Assembly (NCBI GenBank): GCA_014529385.2
Contig: CM043943.1
Span: 104,070,355-104,134,354 of the forward strand
Origin: Adiantum capillus-veneris
Taxonomy: Eukaryota > Streptophyta > Polypodiopsida > Polypodiales > Pteridaceae
Direction: 5' to 3'
DNA: 64,000 nucleotides
Shown: one piece after another, positions 34,080 to 46,416 of the stretch
Numbering within the stretch: the stretch's first letter is position 1
Layout of the letters: each line of letters opens with the position of its first letter
Position numbers and translations under genes: made by a program
The notes under the pieces: model-generated
Database searches by the model: none
The model's input: only the letters and a program-made list of their open reading frames with translations
Told to the model about the DNA's origin: nothing

Positions 34080-35569
34080 ACCGGGAAATTAACTTGGTCA
34101 GAAGGAGTTGCTACCTGTTGTGCAGATTCTGCAACCTCTTTCTGCTCAGGCTCTTTTTCTTTAATGGGATCTTCCTGTGTGGTTCGATCTGTTGGTGAAG
34201 GTAGTGGGCTTGGCATGAGGTGGTCGTGCTGTTCTGTAAATGGTGAGGATGGTTTGGGGGACATCCCACCTTCTTCGTGTTGGGCTTTACCTTGGTGTGT
34301 TGCTTCAGATTGTCCTTGTTGCTCCGCCGCCTCTTTAGCTTTTTGTTCTGCTTCTTGGGCTTCTTTCAACTTTAATGCCTCTGCCTCCTGATACATTCTT
34401 TCCAATAGATCCTTTGGATCTTATGCTTCTCTCTGAGTAGCGTGTTTTGTTCTTGGGCCTTTTACTTCTATAGGTAACCCACTGTGCAAGGTCCTTGCCT
34501 TGAGCTTGGCGGCTTCCTCTATAAGGGTGCTTCTCTCTCTCAAACCTAATTGCTTGCTTCTGTTGAGGCTCCTCTTGATGTGTGGCCACTACTTTTCTTT
34601 TCATCTCTTCAATGCGGGCTCTTCTTTTGTCATTGTCAGAGCTTTTGCTGCTATGTCTTTCTGGAGAGCTCTCAGTAGATTCTTCATCAAATTTGTACGT
34701 TCTTTTGGTGGACCTTGTGGCTTGAGGGGATGGTTGTGCAGACACAATCCACGTATTCTGATCTGGGCGGGTGGCAAATTATCTGCCATGCCAATAGCAT
34801 GATAGGAAATTCTTGTAAGTACCTCAGGGGCTCCCAGATATGTTATCTTTTCCTCTTTCTTTGTTCCCTTCAATGTGGATAACACGTACTATGCGTATTC
34901 GATTGGTTTCCTATTTGTCGACTTTAACACTTGTGTGAATGTGGTCGCAATTGCATGATTAGGTGTGGTGTACCTTGGCGGTCTCTTCGCAAGAAAGTGT
35001 AAGTGTCGATGATATAATATTGCAGCTTCTTCCACCTGTTTTTGGATGAGATCAGCAAATGTTGCAACAACGGTTTCCAAATGCCTGCTGTTTTTCTATC
35101 TCTTGCTCTCATCGTCATCCCTTCTGTCGGCAGTTTGAGAGCTTCATCCACTATCTTTTTTAATGACCACTTCTACCTTGTTCCCTTGCCGGTTAGAGAT
35201 TTGGACTGTCCCATATTCCTTGATTGTGGATAAGAGCTCATAAGATTTCTGAAAATCTACTCCACATGGCTCTTGTTCGTAGAACTCTCTGAGTCCAAGC
35301 CTTGTGTTAGCTGCTTTTGTCTCGTGCTTTGCTGCAACATCATAGACCTCTTTTGGTAGAAGTTGCAGCTCTACCTGATGTTCTTCTTTGCTTTTGAATC
35401 TACATGTGAAAACCGTTGTGTTATTCTCCTCAAGCTATTCTTTCGACAGGTAGGTCGCTTTGGCCGTCTTTACTGAACTGGGGTCCAGTTGGTATGGTGG
35501 TAGCTCTTGCAGCTTCTCCTTTTGGGAGACCCTCTTCTTGGCCTTCTCTGCAGCTTGCATGGCTCTTGT
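34080..35569 (-). pseudogene. ORFX: unidentified element-borne gene, interrupted by GYP2
   Basis: Minus-strand coding is clear although frames shift. From 35569 down: SHASCREGQEEGLPKGEAAR, FKSKEEHQVELQLLPKEVYD, ANTRLGLREFYEQEPCGVDF, then METVVATFADLIQKQVEEAA (35080) and TLKGTKKEEKITYLGAPEVL up to SYHAIGMADNLPPAQ. The C-terminal part is charged and Ser-rich (34745-34400) and ends with a likely coiled coil (EALKLKEAQEAEQKAKEAAE). A second copy starts at 63.7 kb (+) with matching residues (FKSEEGH, VYDVATN, RLGLKDFYE). I recognise no domain. It may correspond to the extra ORF1 that Ogre-type gypsy elements carry upstream of gag; that is inference. The N-terminus lies on the far side of GYP2 and is not seen as a clear frame. 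Confidence 0.6.
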
Positions 35570-36134
35570 TGTGCGCGTCTATCGCACGTGTCAATGCAAG
35601 GAACTTGCTGATACACTGTGTGCGAGCCACAAATGGCTCCAAGCATGCAACTAGCCTAGACTAGTAAGCTCAAAGATGGCGATGGTGTGTCACTCACCGC
35701 TCTACGCTTACTGTCATGGAGGATTCCTTTCCGCGAAGAAGAAGGAGCCGCTGCTGCGCCGTGCTCAACTGCTTCACCACCATCGTGTCGTCGTTGCAAT
35801 GCTCTCTCTCTCTCTCACGTATACACACACACACACAAAGAGGTGAAGAAGAAGAAGATGGAGATGGAGCAAGAGCAAGAGCACTCTTCAATTGCACAAA
35901 TGAAAGAATGAGTGAATTTTAGGCTTAGTTGACTTTTATATGAGCTCACCCCATTCACACTTGGGCGCCCATGCTTAGCCAACTAATCCCTTGAATGTTC
36001 CAGTTAGAGTGTGCCTCTCATCGGCGATCACTCTTACCCTTTTCCTATTGGACCGACAAGCTCGATACCTGACTCTACCAAATAAATAATATAGCACCCA
36101 TTGTAGGTGATAGGAATGTGCGTGAGGGTTAACA
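35570..36134 (-). repeat. GYP2 3' LTR
   Basis: It aligns along its length with 43712-44280, with scattered substitutions. On the minus strand it starts TGTTAACCCTCACGCACATT and ends GACGCGCACA. A TATA box (CATATAAAAGTC on the minus strand) is near 35930-35943; short CT/CA runs are near 35800-35840. Confidence 0.95.
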
Positions 36135-36148
36135 TGGCCCCCTTCCTG
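36135..36148 (-). promoter_or_regulatory. GYP2 polypurine tract
   Basis: The minus strand reads CAGGAAGGGGGCCA directly before the LTR start TGTTAACC; it would prime plus-strand cDNA. Confidence 0.85.
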
Positions 36149-37620
36149 ATGTAGATTCCATCCTCGGAAGCTATTGAGTTGAAGCTCGTCCTTTGAGGTG
36201 GAAGAGCATTTGAGATGAATGTCCTTAGCCTTCTTTAGTCACTGCAAAATCAAACAACATTGGCACAGTAATTGCATTCTCATAAACAATTAAGAAGCAT
36301 ATGCAGTTTTAGGTAGACAAATTGATCGGTAACAGAATTTTAAACCATTTGCCAGCAATAAACATTAAATTGCAATATAATCAAACGCATAAAAAGTTGT
36401 GAAGGTAAAAAATTAAACAAGTCTGGGGTCGCTAATTTAATGGTCGAAAGGCACTAAAGATCGACTATTAATACCATGGGCAAGCTTCTCAATTTTCTTT
36501 GGTCAATTAAGTTGTTTAATCACGAGAGCCAAGTATTTCATGTCCGAGGGCTGACTAGAGGCTATACCTAGAAGACCTTGTAGTTAAGCTACGATAAAAG
36601 GAATTGCTCATGAAATCATTGCCTAACTTATTTCCTTTTCTTTGACCCCCCAAAGTCTTTTCACATTGTTTCAATTTTGATGTGTGTGCTTATTTTGTAT
36701 GCCTTGGGTTTTTTGCTTTTCAAGGAAAAATGCCCACACTGAGAACCTCTAGGGCTCTAGTACCATAGGCGATACATGTGAGTGGAGTACCAAATCAAGC
36801 TGAGGTTTCTCTTCCAGCTTAAGATTTTACATTGTGGCACTTTGATTTTTTGTTTGTTCATTTTCAACATTTTAATTTTGTAACTTTGGGGGGTCATATA
36901 ACATTGTTACCCTCCCCAGGCTCATCACACTAGTAAACTCCCTTTATAATACTTAAGCTAAAGGTCAATAGAGACCAAGCCCACTAGAAAGCCCTAGTAC
37001 ATTACACACAATGCTGCCTAAATCGGATTAAGAAACTAAGTAACCATAGATTATTAGGAAGGCATTCCCCATGGTATTAAGAGAAGATCTCTAACGCCTA
37101 GCTTGGTCAAACTAGCTTAGTCAGACTGCTTGCTTTTTAAACATAGACAAGTGCTTATGACAAAAAATTACATTGAATTTAATGTTTGATACTAAGCAAA
37201 TGCGCTGAATATTATGCTACCACTCACAATTAAAGCAAACAAACATAGATGCAAAAAAAGATAAGGGGCCATGCTAATGGACAAGAAACACCTGTTTGTG
37301 TTGATGATCATGCTTGATTTGAAAAGTGGTTGAGAGAAAGATTCCATGAAGGTCCAAATACTAACCACAGTTACACGTTCCTGTACACACGAGGAAACAC
37401 AAAGAATACCTCTAGGAGACACATCAGTGGAAGAAAGAACTTTGCTAATCACTAAACTCTAAAACAGAAACACTCCTATCGTACTAATCTTACCTACCCT
37501 CCATCACTCGAGTGATGAGGATCAAAGGTGTTTGATGACATTGGTTTTTGTTTCAGTGTACCCGATGTGAATGTGTAGGTCTGGGTCAATGTTTTGACTT
37601 TTATTGTGCATACTCATTTG
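36149..37620 (-). other. GYP2 3' untranslated region
   Basis: About 1.5 kb between the tail frames and the polypurine tract without a supported coding frame. No pol motif. Confidence 0.6.
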
Positions 37621-38410
37621 CTAATTGCTCTTGCTCTTTATTATTTTTGTTTTTTGTGAGTAAAAGGCTTTATATATACATTCCCTAAGATTGGATATTG
37701 AGAGGTCAGGGAGGAAGGTTGAGAGGGGAGTGAGTGAATGATGACTGTCAACAAACACTCCCCCCTTCCTTGGGTAGATCATACCGTTTGAAATGTGCTC
37801 GTCACCCATTGAAACCAATTGTTCCAGTTGGTAATAGGTGAGGATTTTTGCCAGTAGTTTTCTATTACCTTAGGTGCCTCATCGAGTTGCAAGGGTGGTA
37901 AGGTACTCTCCCATGATCTAAATTGAAGTGGTTCATTAGGTGATTCTTGAACACTAGGAGGTGTGGATTCCTTTGTAGCTTTAAGGAGGTCCACTATTGT
38001 AGGTGGCGGCTGTGGAGAAGCTTTTACCTCGATGGATGCATTACATGAGGAGCTAGAAGCTTCATGGGACTCCCCCCTTCATGAGCTAGGTGGAACAAAT
38101 TGTTCTTTCTTTGGTACCCAAACTAGCTCCGGAGCAGGTGTGTAGCATTTTGTGATTTTTTTCTTTCCACGATCGCAATCTGTTTTGGAGCTACAAGATT
38201 GGGTGCACATGGATCAGGTGACAGGTAAGAACACAATCTACGTTTTGGCACCCAGATTTGATCATTTCCTTGATAGTAGCCTTGGGCTTCCAATAGTCAT
38301 TTAGGAATCCAACGCCACGTTTCCTTACATTTTTTGGAGCGAGTGGGATGTTTCTTACAAGGCTTTTGTTTTTTAGCACTAGCTATGGTCGCTAAAGAAG
38401 CTTTAGGGAC
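37621..38410 (-). pseudogene. GYP2 post-protease tail
   Basis: Broken minus-strand frames include DQIWVPKRRLC (about 38250-38220), LVWVPKKEQFVPPSS (about 38125-38085) and the frame 37994-37779 (MDLLKATKESTPPSVQESPN...). The WVPK motif recurs here and in the tails of GYP1 and GYP3p. No fold is recognised. Confidence 0.55.
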
Positions 38411-39203
38411 TCACTTGTATGTTTTCTTCCTTATATTAGGATGAGTCTTGTCAGAAGCTATATGCATTGCTTGTAGCATATTTAAGGGTACGGGCATTTC
38501 ATCCCCCTTAGGTGTTACCCAGGTCGTCCCCCTATTTCCCCAAGTGTCTATGGTTGCTGCTAGGTGGACCCAATCCACATTGTCCGACTCAGTCATCCCA
38601 GGGAGTACATCCATATAAGGAGAATCTTCCCCAACATCAGTGTCCGCTTTACACGTGTAACAATACTGCAATGGGGCCGAGTGAACTGTGGTGTCAGATC
38701 GATGATCAATTATAAACCTGTTTCCTAGAGGATGTGCTCGACCAGTCACAAGATCCACTCGAATGACAGAATCTTGGAACTGCAAGTAGACATGGTTTTT
38801 AGACCAGTCATGCACCATTTTTACTTCCCTCATGAAAGGACGTCCTAAGATCATCTCCGATGCCATAGAAATCCATAACAATGAAGGTAATCCTTATTTT
38901 ATATCCAAAGACCTTGATCTTGAGATCTTCTAGCATCCTAATAGGTTTAACAATAGACCCATTGTCCATCTTCACTACTATGGTTGTGGTCGCAAGATGA
39001 GGTCTTCCCATAGTTTCCTAGCAATTTTTAGTCACAATGCTAACCCCAACGTCACCATCAAGGATTCCCTTCACAATTAATCCCTTGTTAGTGATTGGTA
39101 TGGTCGCATTGGATTCATCACCCTCAAAGTATTGTCCCAACTTGTTAACATGTATTTCTATAACAAGGTTCTCATCTAAGCCGTGCAAATTGTGGTAGCC
39201 CAA
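38411..39203 (-). pseudogene. GYP2 protease, active site altered
   Basis: Minus-strand frames 39203-39018, 39011-38808 and 38881-38411 together give a retropepsin. GLIVKGILDGDVGVSIVTK holds DGD in place of the catalytic DSG/DTG, followed by a stop. GSIVKPIRMLEDLKIKVFG is the flap side, and MILGRPFMREVKMVHDWSKN the ILGR motif. One stop and one frameshift split the domain. The linker WVHLAATIDTWGN matches WTQILATMDVCVN of GYP3p and WQQIRATLDVCVN of GYP1. In GYP3 that linker leads to RT; here it leads to the tail. Confidence 0.8.
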
Positions 39204-40955
39204 ACTTTAGTTCTCCATTGAGGAAGTCTCGAAGAGCTGAGACTAGCTCAGGGTCTTTATATAGTTTGGACATGATGGTGGTTTTAACTTCTGAAGACAT
39301 GAAATCCATCAATTTGGCAATGTTTAACGGCACCTTTTGGGCTTCACTCCCTTGACGTGGGGAAGATGGGATCTCCATTTCTTCGATAGGATCAGGTAGT
39401 CCCTCTGTAAACATTCTTTCCATCAAGAAGTGCGTACGTCCACTTTCCCATGACTTTAAGTCACTATCTTCTTGGATGAAGTTAGGTATGGCTAAGGGTC
39501 TATGGACTTGGTGAGGTTGTTGTTGCGTAGGGAACACGGTGTCTGTAATTTGGATCTGCCTAGGTGCTGGTTCTAGATCCCTTTGGGTATCTTCTACCAA
39601 ACTCCTTAATTGCTTGACTCACTCAATCTCCTTTTTAGGGTTTGGATAAGTTCCTATCTTCTTCATGGATCCTGGCATTGTGGCTCATGAAGATCTTCCT
39701 TGTTGGTTTCTATCTTAGTGGTTGTTTTGGTCTCCATGGTTTCACCTGAACCAGAATCCTCTTCAGCGTCATTCATACGTACGAGGTCGTCACCAGTCCC
39801 TATGTTGGTCTTTGAACTGGGATCTGACTTTGTTGCTTTTTGCTATCCCTTCCTTCGTGTTTTCTTCTTTTTTTGAGATTGGGCAATTGATGCCGTGTCC
39901 CTTTCCTCAAGAATATAATTTTGTTTTTGGAGCATCGATCGTGTGAGTACGTTTACTGGTACCACTGGTGTGCTTTGTGATGGCTCCTCGGTAACCTCAA
40001 TCAAGTTTAATGGCGTGATCTTCGGTGCATTTGGATTATTTGGACATTGGGAAATCAAATGATGTATGCCACATCGATTACACATGAGTATCGGCATTGT
40101 AGACGTGCTCGCTTGATTGGTTTGCATTAGGGTGGCATTCTCTTGTAGCCTAATAGGACACTCGGCTACACGATGTGGACCTCCACACTGATAGCATTAA
40201 AGAGGTGGTCTCTTAGCAGTGTAATTGATATTTTGGCCTCTTGCAGCAAGAGCAGCTACTTGATAGACTGGTTTGACTTGTCCCCAATAGTCCTCCATGT
40301 AGTATTGTGGACTTTCTTCAAGCACATCCATCCCATAGGCAATATTAGGATCTATATCTTCCTCACAGCCTTCCAAACAAGCAATAGATGACTCAAAACC
40401 TACTTGATTCACAGAAGTGATTCTTGGATGTGGTGGTTGCAGTCCTAGCACTAGAGGTGGTAAGGGTGTTGTTTGAACAACATTTTGGGCCCTAGGAACC
40501 ATGTGTTGTGATGTTTGTTCAAGAGGTGGGGCCAGCATCAATGCAGGCACTCGAGGTGTGTCTGTTCATGCTAAGGTTGGTCTATTGGCCATCGCACGCT
40601 TAAATAGTATGCAATCCTTAGCTTGATGACCATACCTCCCCACAGGCATACTGAGCACCATTGTTGATCCCTTCTTGGATACATATGGTTGTTTTGCGGA
40701 GCACGATTGTCTCTAAGACTCTCTTGAATAGCCTTGGTGAGATATGCTAAAGTCATCTCAGATATCTTTGGCTCCTTAGCAATAGGCTTTAGGGTCATTG
40801 GCTAATGCCCTGATGCTTGCGAGCTAATAGATTTAGGCTCAACACACTCTTTCTCCTTGAACCATTAACTTATCCTCCAATTGGATTGCATTGGTGGTGA
40901 CTGCTTCCCAAGTGGTGATACCTCTATTGACTAGGCCATTGTAGATATCCTCATG
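39204..40955 (-). pseudogene. GYP2 gag C-terminal region with two zinc knuckles
   Basis: The frame 40550-40197 ends just before CYQCGGPHRVAECP (about 40196-40155), and the next frame (40127-39843) begins before CNRCGIHHLISQCP (about 40084-40043). Both fit CX2CX3HX4C. A basic tail (QSQKKKKTRRKG) follows. Frame 39600-39172 is Pro/Gln-rich spacer leading to protease. Several stops interrupt the series (for example near 40800-40956). Confidence 0.75.
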
Positions 40956-42949
40956 TCATAACCCCCTAATGAATCTATCAAGCAATTGATTTTTATTGCA
41001 ACTCTCATTTGGATTACAACTAGAATTCAAATGCTTCAAGCGACTAATAAAGTCTCTCACCGACACTACTTCCTCTCGTTGGGCTTTCTGGAGCTGAGAG
41101 GCTACACCCCAAAGCACTCCCTCTTGTATGTATTCTTTCAAGAACAGTCTCCTAAGAGTAGGATAAATCGTTTTTTCTTCCACCCTTAGGGTTCTATACC
41201 AATCCCTTGCCTTCCCACTTAAGGTTAGGCTTAAAGCATTACTCTTATGCAGGTCATTGTGTTCTCCTAGAGAATCGCATATTTGTTCAGACACTTCGAT
41301 ATGCTTTCTCACATCCCCATCTCCACTAAATTTTTGTGTGAGCTTGGCTATTTGTACTGCTTTACTTCTAGATTCTCTATCAGGAGTGTTACACATATTC
41401 TCAGCAATAGATCGACCAATAGCTTGAGCAAATGTTGCAAGTTACCTAAGTGAGCAGGTACCGTGGGTGAAGGCGCTCCAGAGACTACATGTGGAGTAGG
41501 TATTGGCATTGGGCTTGGCGCATAGGGGGCCCTTGGATTCCATGTTGGAAACGATGTTGTGCCATGTGGTGGCCCAAAGTTCATATGTGTGGCCCTAGGC
41601 ATAGCAAACATCGGATGTGACATGCTAATGCTAGCCGGTATACTCCCATGGAAATAAGAACTTGGGTGTTGTGGTTGTGGAGCATAGGTAGTTGAAACAA
41701 TGGGAGGAGTAGGGGCTACATGAGTACAAGGACCCATGGGTGTATACGATTGGTACACACTTGTAGGTACTGTTGTAGGCATTGAGCTACCATGTAGCGA
41801 TGCTTTACTAACAAATGAGGTCCATGGCGTGTTTCTTGGCATGCCCATCATTGGGGTAGGCATGGTAGCCGTGGTGTCATCAAGAAAAAGATAAGCTACA
41901 CTTGGAAAGGTAAAGCTATCACTTATGGGCTCAGATTGCACCGAGACCCCTGGCAAAACATCCTATGGGGGATCCATCGGACTTACCGAGGGAGTCTCCA
42001 TTTGTGATAAGGTCGGTTGTTTAGCCTTTCTTGTATCCAAGAATCTCATGAAACCCGTTGAAGGCATGTTGATCCCCTTGTTCTGTCTCTCTAACTCAAT
42101 GACCCTATGGATGACCTCACAAACTCTTTGTTGTTGATCCTCCACACTAATAGCACCCATTGTGGATTGTAGGACATCTAACCAACCCACGTGATAGGTG
42201 TGACCTGTATATAGGTCGATTAGAGTTTTCGTTTGTAGTTCGTACCCCCAATTCTCATTTAAGAATGCTCCATCTAGGATTGAGGTGCTAGGGGTGTCCT
42301 TTGAGCTAGATGCAATGTTGCTTTCTAGGGGTTGACCCTTAGTGGTCACTAATTCAAGAGCACTCGATTGCTCTCTTAGCAAGGATATTGACATAGGGGC
42401 TTTCGATTTTAACTCTCTTCGTTGCTCCACCTTGCGTAATCTCTCGACTTCCTTTTCCCTAGCCGCAATGATATATCGCTCAACCTCTTGCACTTCGGCA
42501 AGGCTCCTACCATCGGGTAATATGACCTCAGAGGGGAATAGCTCTAAAGAGTTAGGAGGTGTAGTGAATGAAGTATTCACGTGCACATTCTCTAAGGGCA
42601 TAGGGTCTACGTTGGTCATGAATGGAGAATTTACTTCCCCACCCCCCTCATTTACATCATTAGCTCTATGTTCGGAGCGAGTGGCTCTACTAAAGGTTTT
42701 CTTCAAGCGGCTAAGCACGCTCGGCCCGGACCGTGGGCCCATGGCATGCATGTCTTGGCTTGAGATATTGGGATTAGGCATTGGGAAACCCTCCATGAAG
42801 TCGTAGTCAGAGGAAGAGTCACTAGCTGCTATGTTTGAGTCTTGGTTTGTACTACCTTGGGGCTCCGCCGAGGGCCCGGAACCTAAGGTAGGTGGATAAT
42901 GAGAACTCGCGTAAGTCGAAATTCTCTCTAGTTGCTCCATCTCTAGCAC
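40956..42949 (-). pseudogene. GYP2 gag
   Basis: The frame opens at 42949 (MLEMEQLERIS) and runs 328 codons to a stop at 41963; the same frame goes on from 41956 (Pro/Ser/Thr-rich, 202 codons). A frame change leads to 41396-40956, which carries the retrotransposon Gag capsid domain: IAKLTQKFSGDGDVRKHIEV, SNALSLTLSGKARDWYRTL, then YPTLRRLFLKEYIQEG and VSVRDFISRLKHLNSSCNP. The long N-terminal part before the capsid domain is unlike GYP1 or GYP3 gag. Only one stop and one frameshift separate about 670 codons, so decay is moderate. Confidence 0.85.
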
Positions 42950-43690
42950 ATGACCAGAGCGTAGATGAATGTGCTTTTAGCACCCTACAAGCGTCGGCGA
43001 ATAACCTCGAAGGTTAACCGCTTACTTTTTTAGGCGTCCGTTTTCACTCGTTTTTTTATGTTTTTTTAAGTTTTCCAATGATCGATTTTTTTATTAAAGT
43101 GTATGATAGCTCAAAACGAGCGTATCACTCAGAGAGTCGCAGTGTGCTTTATAGCACAACGTTCGGTCACCGAAAGCTCCGTTGGTCCTCAAAAAAGTCG
43201 AATTTTAGCTACATGTGAAGCTAAAATACGTAATTTTAAAGGGCGACTGAGGCTTGAGCCTGAGCGTGAGCTTGGGCTTGGGTCTGGGAGATATTCTTGG
43301 TCCCGGTCCTACCTTTAATTTTTATTATTTTTTTGTTTTTGTTTTTTTTGGGATAAGGTCATTGCGGCCTGCGTGCGAGCACACACACACTCTACCTACC
43401 TACTTACAACTAATACACCTACTGTTACACACTAACACACTTCATTAGCTCTCACAGATCTACTTCCTACTTATTGTACTTTACATTACACAGAACTAAC
43501 AACCTTAATACTAACACCTTATCACAGAGAAAACACAGTACCTTTTAAAACTTCATTAACAAAGAAATACACAGTAGCAAAAAAAAATCCTTCTTCTCAA
43601 CACACACACCTTCCTTCCCTACCTTTCCTGCAATTGAAATTGCACCACAAAAGAAGCACAGAGTGCCATTTAAGCTTAGTGTAGGGCATT
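42950..43690 (-). other. GYP2 leader
   Basis: No gene. Unlike the leaders of GYP1 and of the ORFX loci it has no ATCGCGAT-centred palindromes. Short (CA)n near 43380-43392. Confidence 0.6.
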
Positions 43691-43707
43691 CCCCGGCAAC
43701 GGCGCCA
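43691..43707 (-). promoter_or_regulatory. GYP2 primer binding site (tRNA-Asp type)
   Basis: The minus strand reads TGGCGCCGTTGCCGGGG, four bases after the LTR end GTGCACA. It is the best-preserved PBS in the window. Confidence 0.95.
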
Positions 43708-43711
43708 AAAA

Positions 43712-44280
43712 TGTGCACGTATGTCGCACGTGTCAATGCAAGGAACTTGCTGATACACTGTGTGCGAGCCACAAATGGCTCCAAGCATGCAACTAGTTTA
43801 AACTAGTAAGCTCAAAGATGGCGATGGTGTGTCACTCACCGCTCTACGCTTGCTGTCGTGGAGGATTCCTCGCCGCGAAGAAGAAGGAACCGCCGGTGCA
43901 CCGCACTCAACCACTTCGCCACCGCCGTGCCGTCGTCGCAATGCTTGATCGCACTCTCTCTCTCTCTCACACATACAAACACACACACAAAGAGGTGAAG
44001 AAGAAGAAGATAGAGATGGAGCAAGAGCACTCTTCAATTGTACAGATGAAAGAATGAGTGAATTTTAGGTTTAGTTGACTTTTATATGAGCTCGCCCCAT
44101 TCACACTTGGGCGCCCATGCTTAGCCAACTAATCCCCTTAATGTTCCAGTTAGAGTGCGCCTCTCATCGGCGATCACTCTTACCCTTTTCCTATTGGACC
44201 GACAAGCCCGGTACCTGACTCTACCAAATAAATAATACATTGCCCATTGTAGGTGATAGGAATGTGCGTGAGGGTTAACA
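43712..44280 (-). repeat. GYP2 5' LTR
   Basis: On the minus strand it runs from TGTTAACCCTCACGCACATT (44280) to TACGTGCACA (43712), matching 35570-36134. A TATA box is near 44072-44084. Confidence 0.95.
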
Positions 44281-44460
44281 CCTGTTAAGTGAATAGAGTG
44301 TCAAACTTAGAAAATTTAGCAGATTCCGCCCTGAAATGTCCTTCAATCTGAAGTGCTGACAAATTGAGTCCAATTTGCTTCAAATCAATTTTTGAACATG
44401 CATAGATGCATAAAAACAGATAAAGATCAAATTTTGAAGTTCAAGCAAAAAATTGCATCA

Positions 44461-45044
44461 AAAGTAAATAATTGTGATTATTTGCAGCTGAGTAATTTTA
44501 TCAACTTTTTGCAAATGTGGCACTGTAGGCTGGAAGTATATACTCTGAGGCTCATTTGGGTGCACAAGATGAAAACAGTGCCAGATTTGGCCTTTAGACC
44601 TCTGAAACAGTAGATGTGAATTTTTTTGAGATTTTGAGCTCCAAATTTGTTCAAACTTGGTTAGTGGGCTTAGGACATCATGTACTTTGGTCCCATGATG
44701 GCAAAGTTGCAATTTCTTCCCATCTTGGCCAAAAAGTAAATAATTATGATTATTAACTTTTTCATCAAAATGAACATTTTTTTGTGCAACTTGGTTCTAA
44801 GCATGGTGTAGACCGTGTGTATGTGATATGAGGTGATTTGGATCAAAAAACGTGACTCATAACTCAGAAATTGGTCTACAAGGACTTCTTTGCGTTTTTT
44901 GACAATTTTCCAAGTTATAATTGATCATTTTGACTCATACTTGAAATTTGGCATGTAATAGGTGTGTACAAGTGATAGGTGAGGTAATGACACCATTTTC
45001 AAGCCAACATTTTGCAAAAGTAAATAATTGCGATTATTTACAGC
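44461..45044 (-). repeat. Phased palindrome array, type 2, copy B
   Basis: Sites are centred at about 44474 (TTGTGA core), 44746 (TTATGA) and 45030 (TTGCGA), each with TAAATAAT/ATTATTTA-type arms. Spacing is 272 and 284 bp. The spacers align with the reverse complement of 62.9-63.5 kb. Before GYP2 inserted, this array lay upstream of ORFX on the minus strand. Confidence 0.9.
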
Positions 45045-46375
45045 AGTCAACTTTTTCTTGCAAAACTTGAAAATTTTGACCTAAACATGTTCTATACACC
45101 TAAAACAAGTCCTAAATTGAATTTGGTAAAATTTGGTCTTGCCGGCATCACTTCGTGCTTTGTCGACTCTGAAATCACCGATTTTTGTGACTACATGGCA
45201 TGTGGAGTTGGTTGGTCACTTTTGAGACTATGGACTTGTCCGCTACATAGTCCTGAAGCAGCTCATCCAATTTTGGTCCATTTGGAGTCAGTTTGACCTC
45301 GTATGTCAAATTTGATGCTTTATAGCCTTCGAGCCGTTTTTTGCTTTTCGAGGGCTTGGCTTAATTGATTTTATGAAACCAATCATATACATTGTGTATA
45401 GACCTCGTATGTAAGCTGTCTGTGGAGTCAGAATCCGATTGCGACAACTCCCAAAAACCTAGCTTTTCTACTTGGGACCCCCTCGACACTTATCGAATGG
45501 TCATTTTGTTGATAGAAGTGTTCTATTATGTTGGGGCATGCTATAGTTCAAGTCTCATCTCATTTGATTGAGCTAACAGGCCACTATGGTTGATTTTTGG
45601 TCGTAGGTCTTCGTGCACTGCTCGGATTCCCAGGGGTTTAGACTAGCTACCGGCCGTACAAGATGGATCATTGATAATTATAGAACTTACCCCTCATGTC
45701 TCGTGTAAGACGGCGCTGAAAACAGGCAACTGTGGACTCCAAAAAATGCACGCGAAGAAGGTCGAAGAGCTCTCTCTCCAAAGGCAACCTTGGTATCTAT
45801 ACTCGGACTTCCCGAACCATTTTTTCCCAAACTCCCCTGTTAGTCCTACTAGGCCCTGAAATTTATGTTAGACTCAAAAATTTCCCCAATCGGATTCCTG
45901 TAGCTCATTCTGCAAGAATTCTGCAAAAGTAGGTATGGCTGCCTAAATTAGGCTTCCCATTTCCATCTGCCGATTTGATTGAAATTTTTTGTGCTTGTCC
46001 ACTTTGTCTTTCTGATCGTCAGTGTATCTTTAGTTTTTCCATCTGAGTTCATTTGCTATTTATTATTAATTTTTTACATGTTTATTGAAAAAGTCAAAGA
46101 AAATAACAAGATGCACTAAAAAAGCAAAGTGAAAATCCAATAATTAAGAAAATCTATTGAAAAACATAGCTTTATTGTTTTTTGTTGGATTTCTCATTTT
46201 TAAGTCTCAATATCAAGAAAATGTTGAAAAATAACCAAGAAGGACTAATTTTGATGATTTTTTGATAGTATGTACGCTATTTACACTCATCGGGGAGATA
46301 TTATCAATTAAATTCCCCTGTTGATGATTTATAAGGCCATTATTAGGTAATTTTGCAAAAAATCACACATTAACA
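45045..46375 (-). repeat. GYP3m LTR-like region (left end unknown)
   Basis: It begins on the minus strand with TGTTAATGTGTGATT at 46375, after a purine-rich tract, and is the reverse-complement counterpart of 61579-62920. No coding frame is supported. The boundary between LTR and leader is not resolved because no PBS could be recognised. Confidence 0.5.
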
Positions 46376-46416
46376 TAAAAAATTTTCCTCCCTCTTCAAA
46401 CATTGCCCTTAATTAC

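Larger units (their letters stand above)
35570..44280 (-). mobile_element. GYP2: complete gag-protease gypsy element without pol, nested in the ORFX locus
   Basis: Two LTRs in the same orientation bound the element (35570-36134 and 43712-44280). On the minus strand the order is 5' LTR, perfect PBS, leader, gag, two knuckles, protease, tail, polypurine tract, 3' LTR. No RT, RNase H or integrase motif exists anywhere between the LTRs. The flanking 5 bp are CTTGT and CCTGT, a target-site duplication with one mismatch. The flanks rejoin to match an empty site: the reverse complement of 63692-63725 reads straight across. GYP2 is therefore a younger, non-autonomous insertion of about 8.7 kb. Confidence 0.92.
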
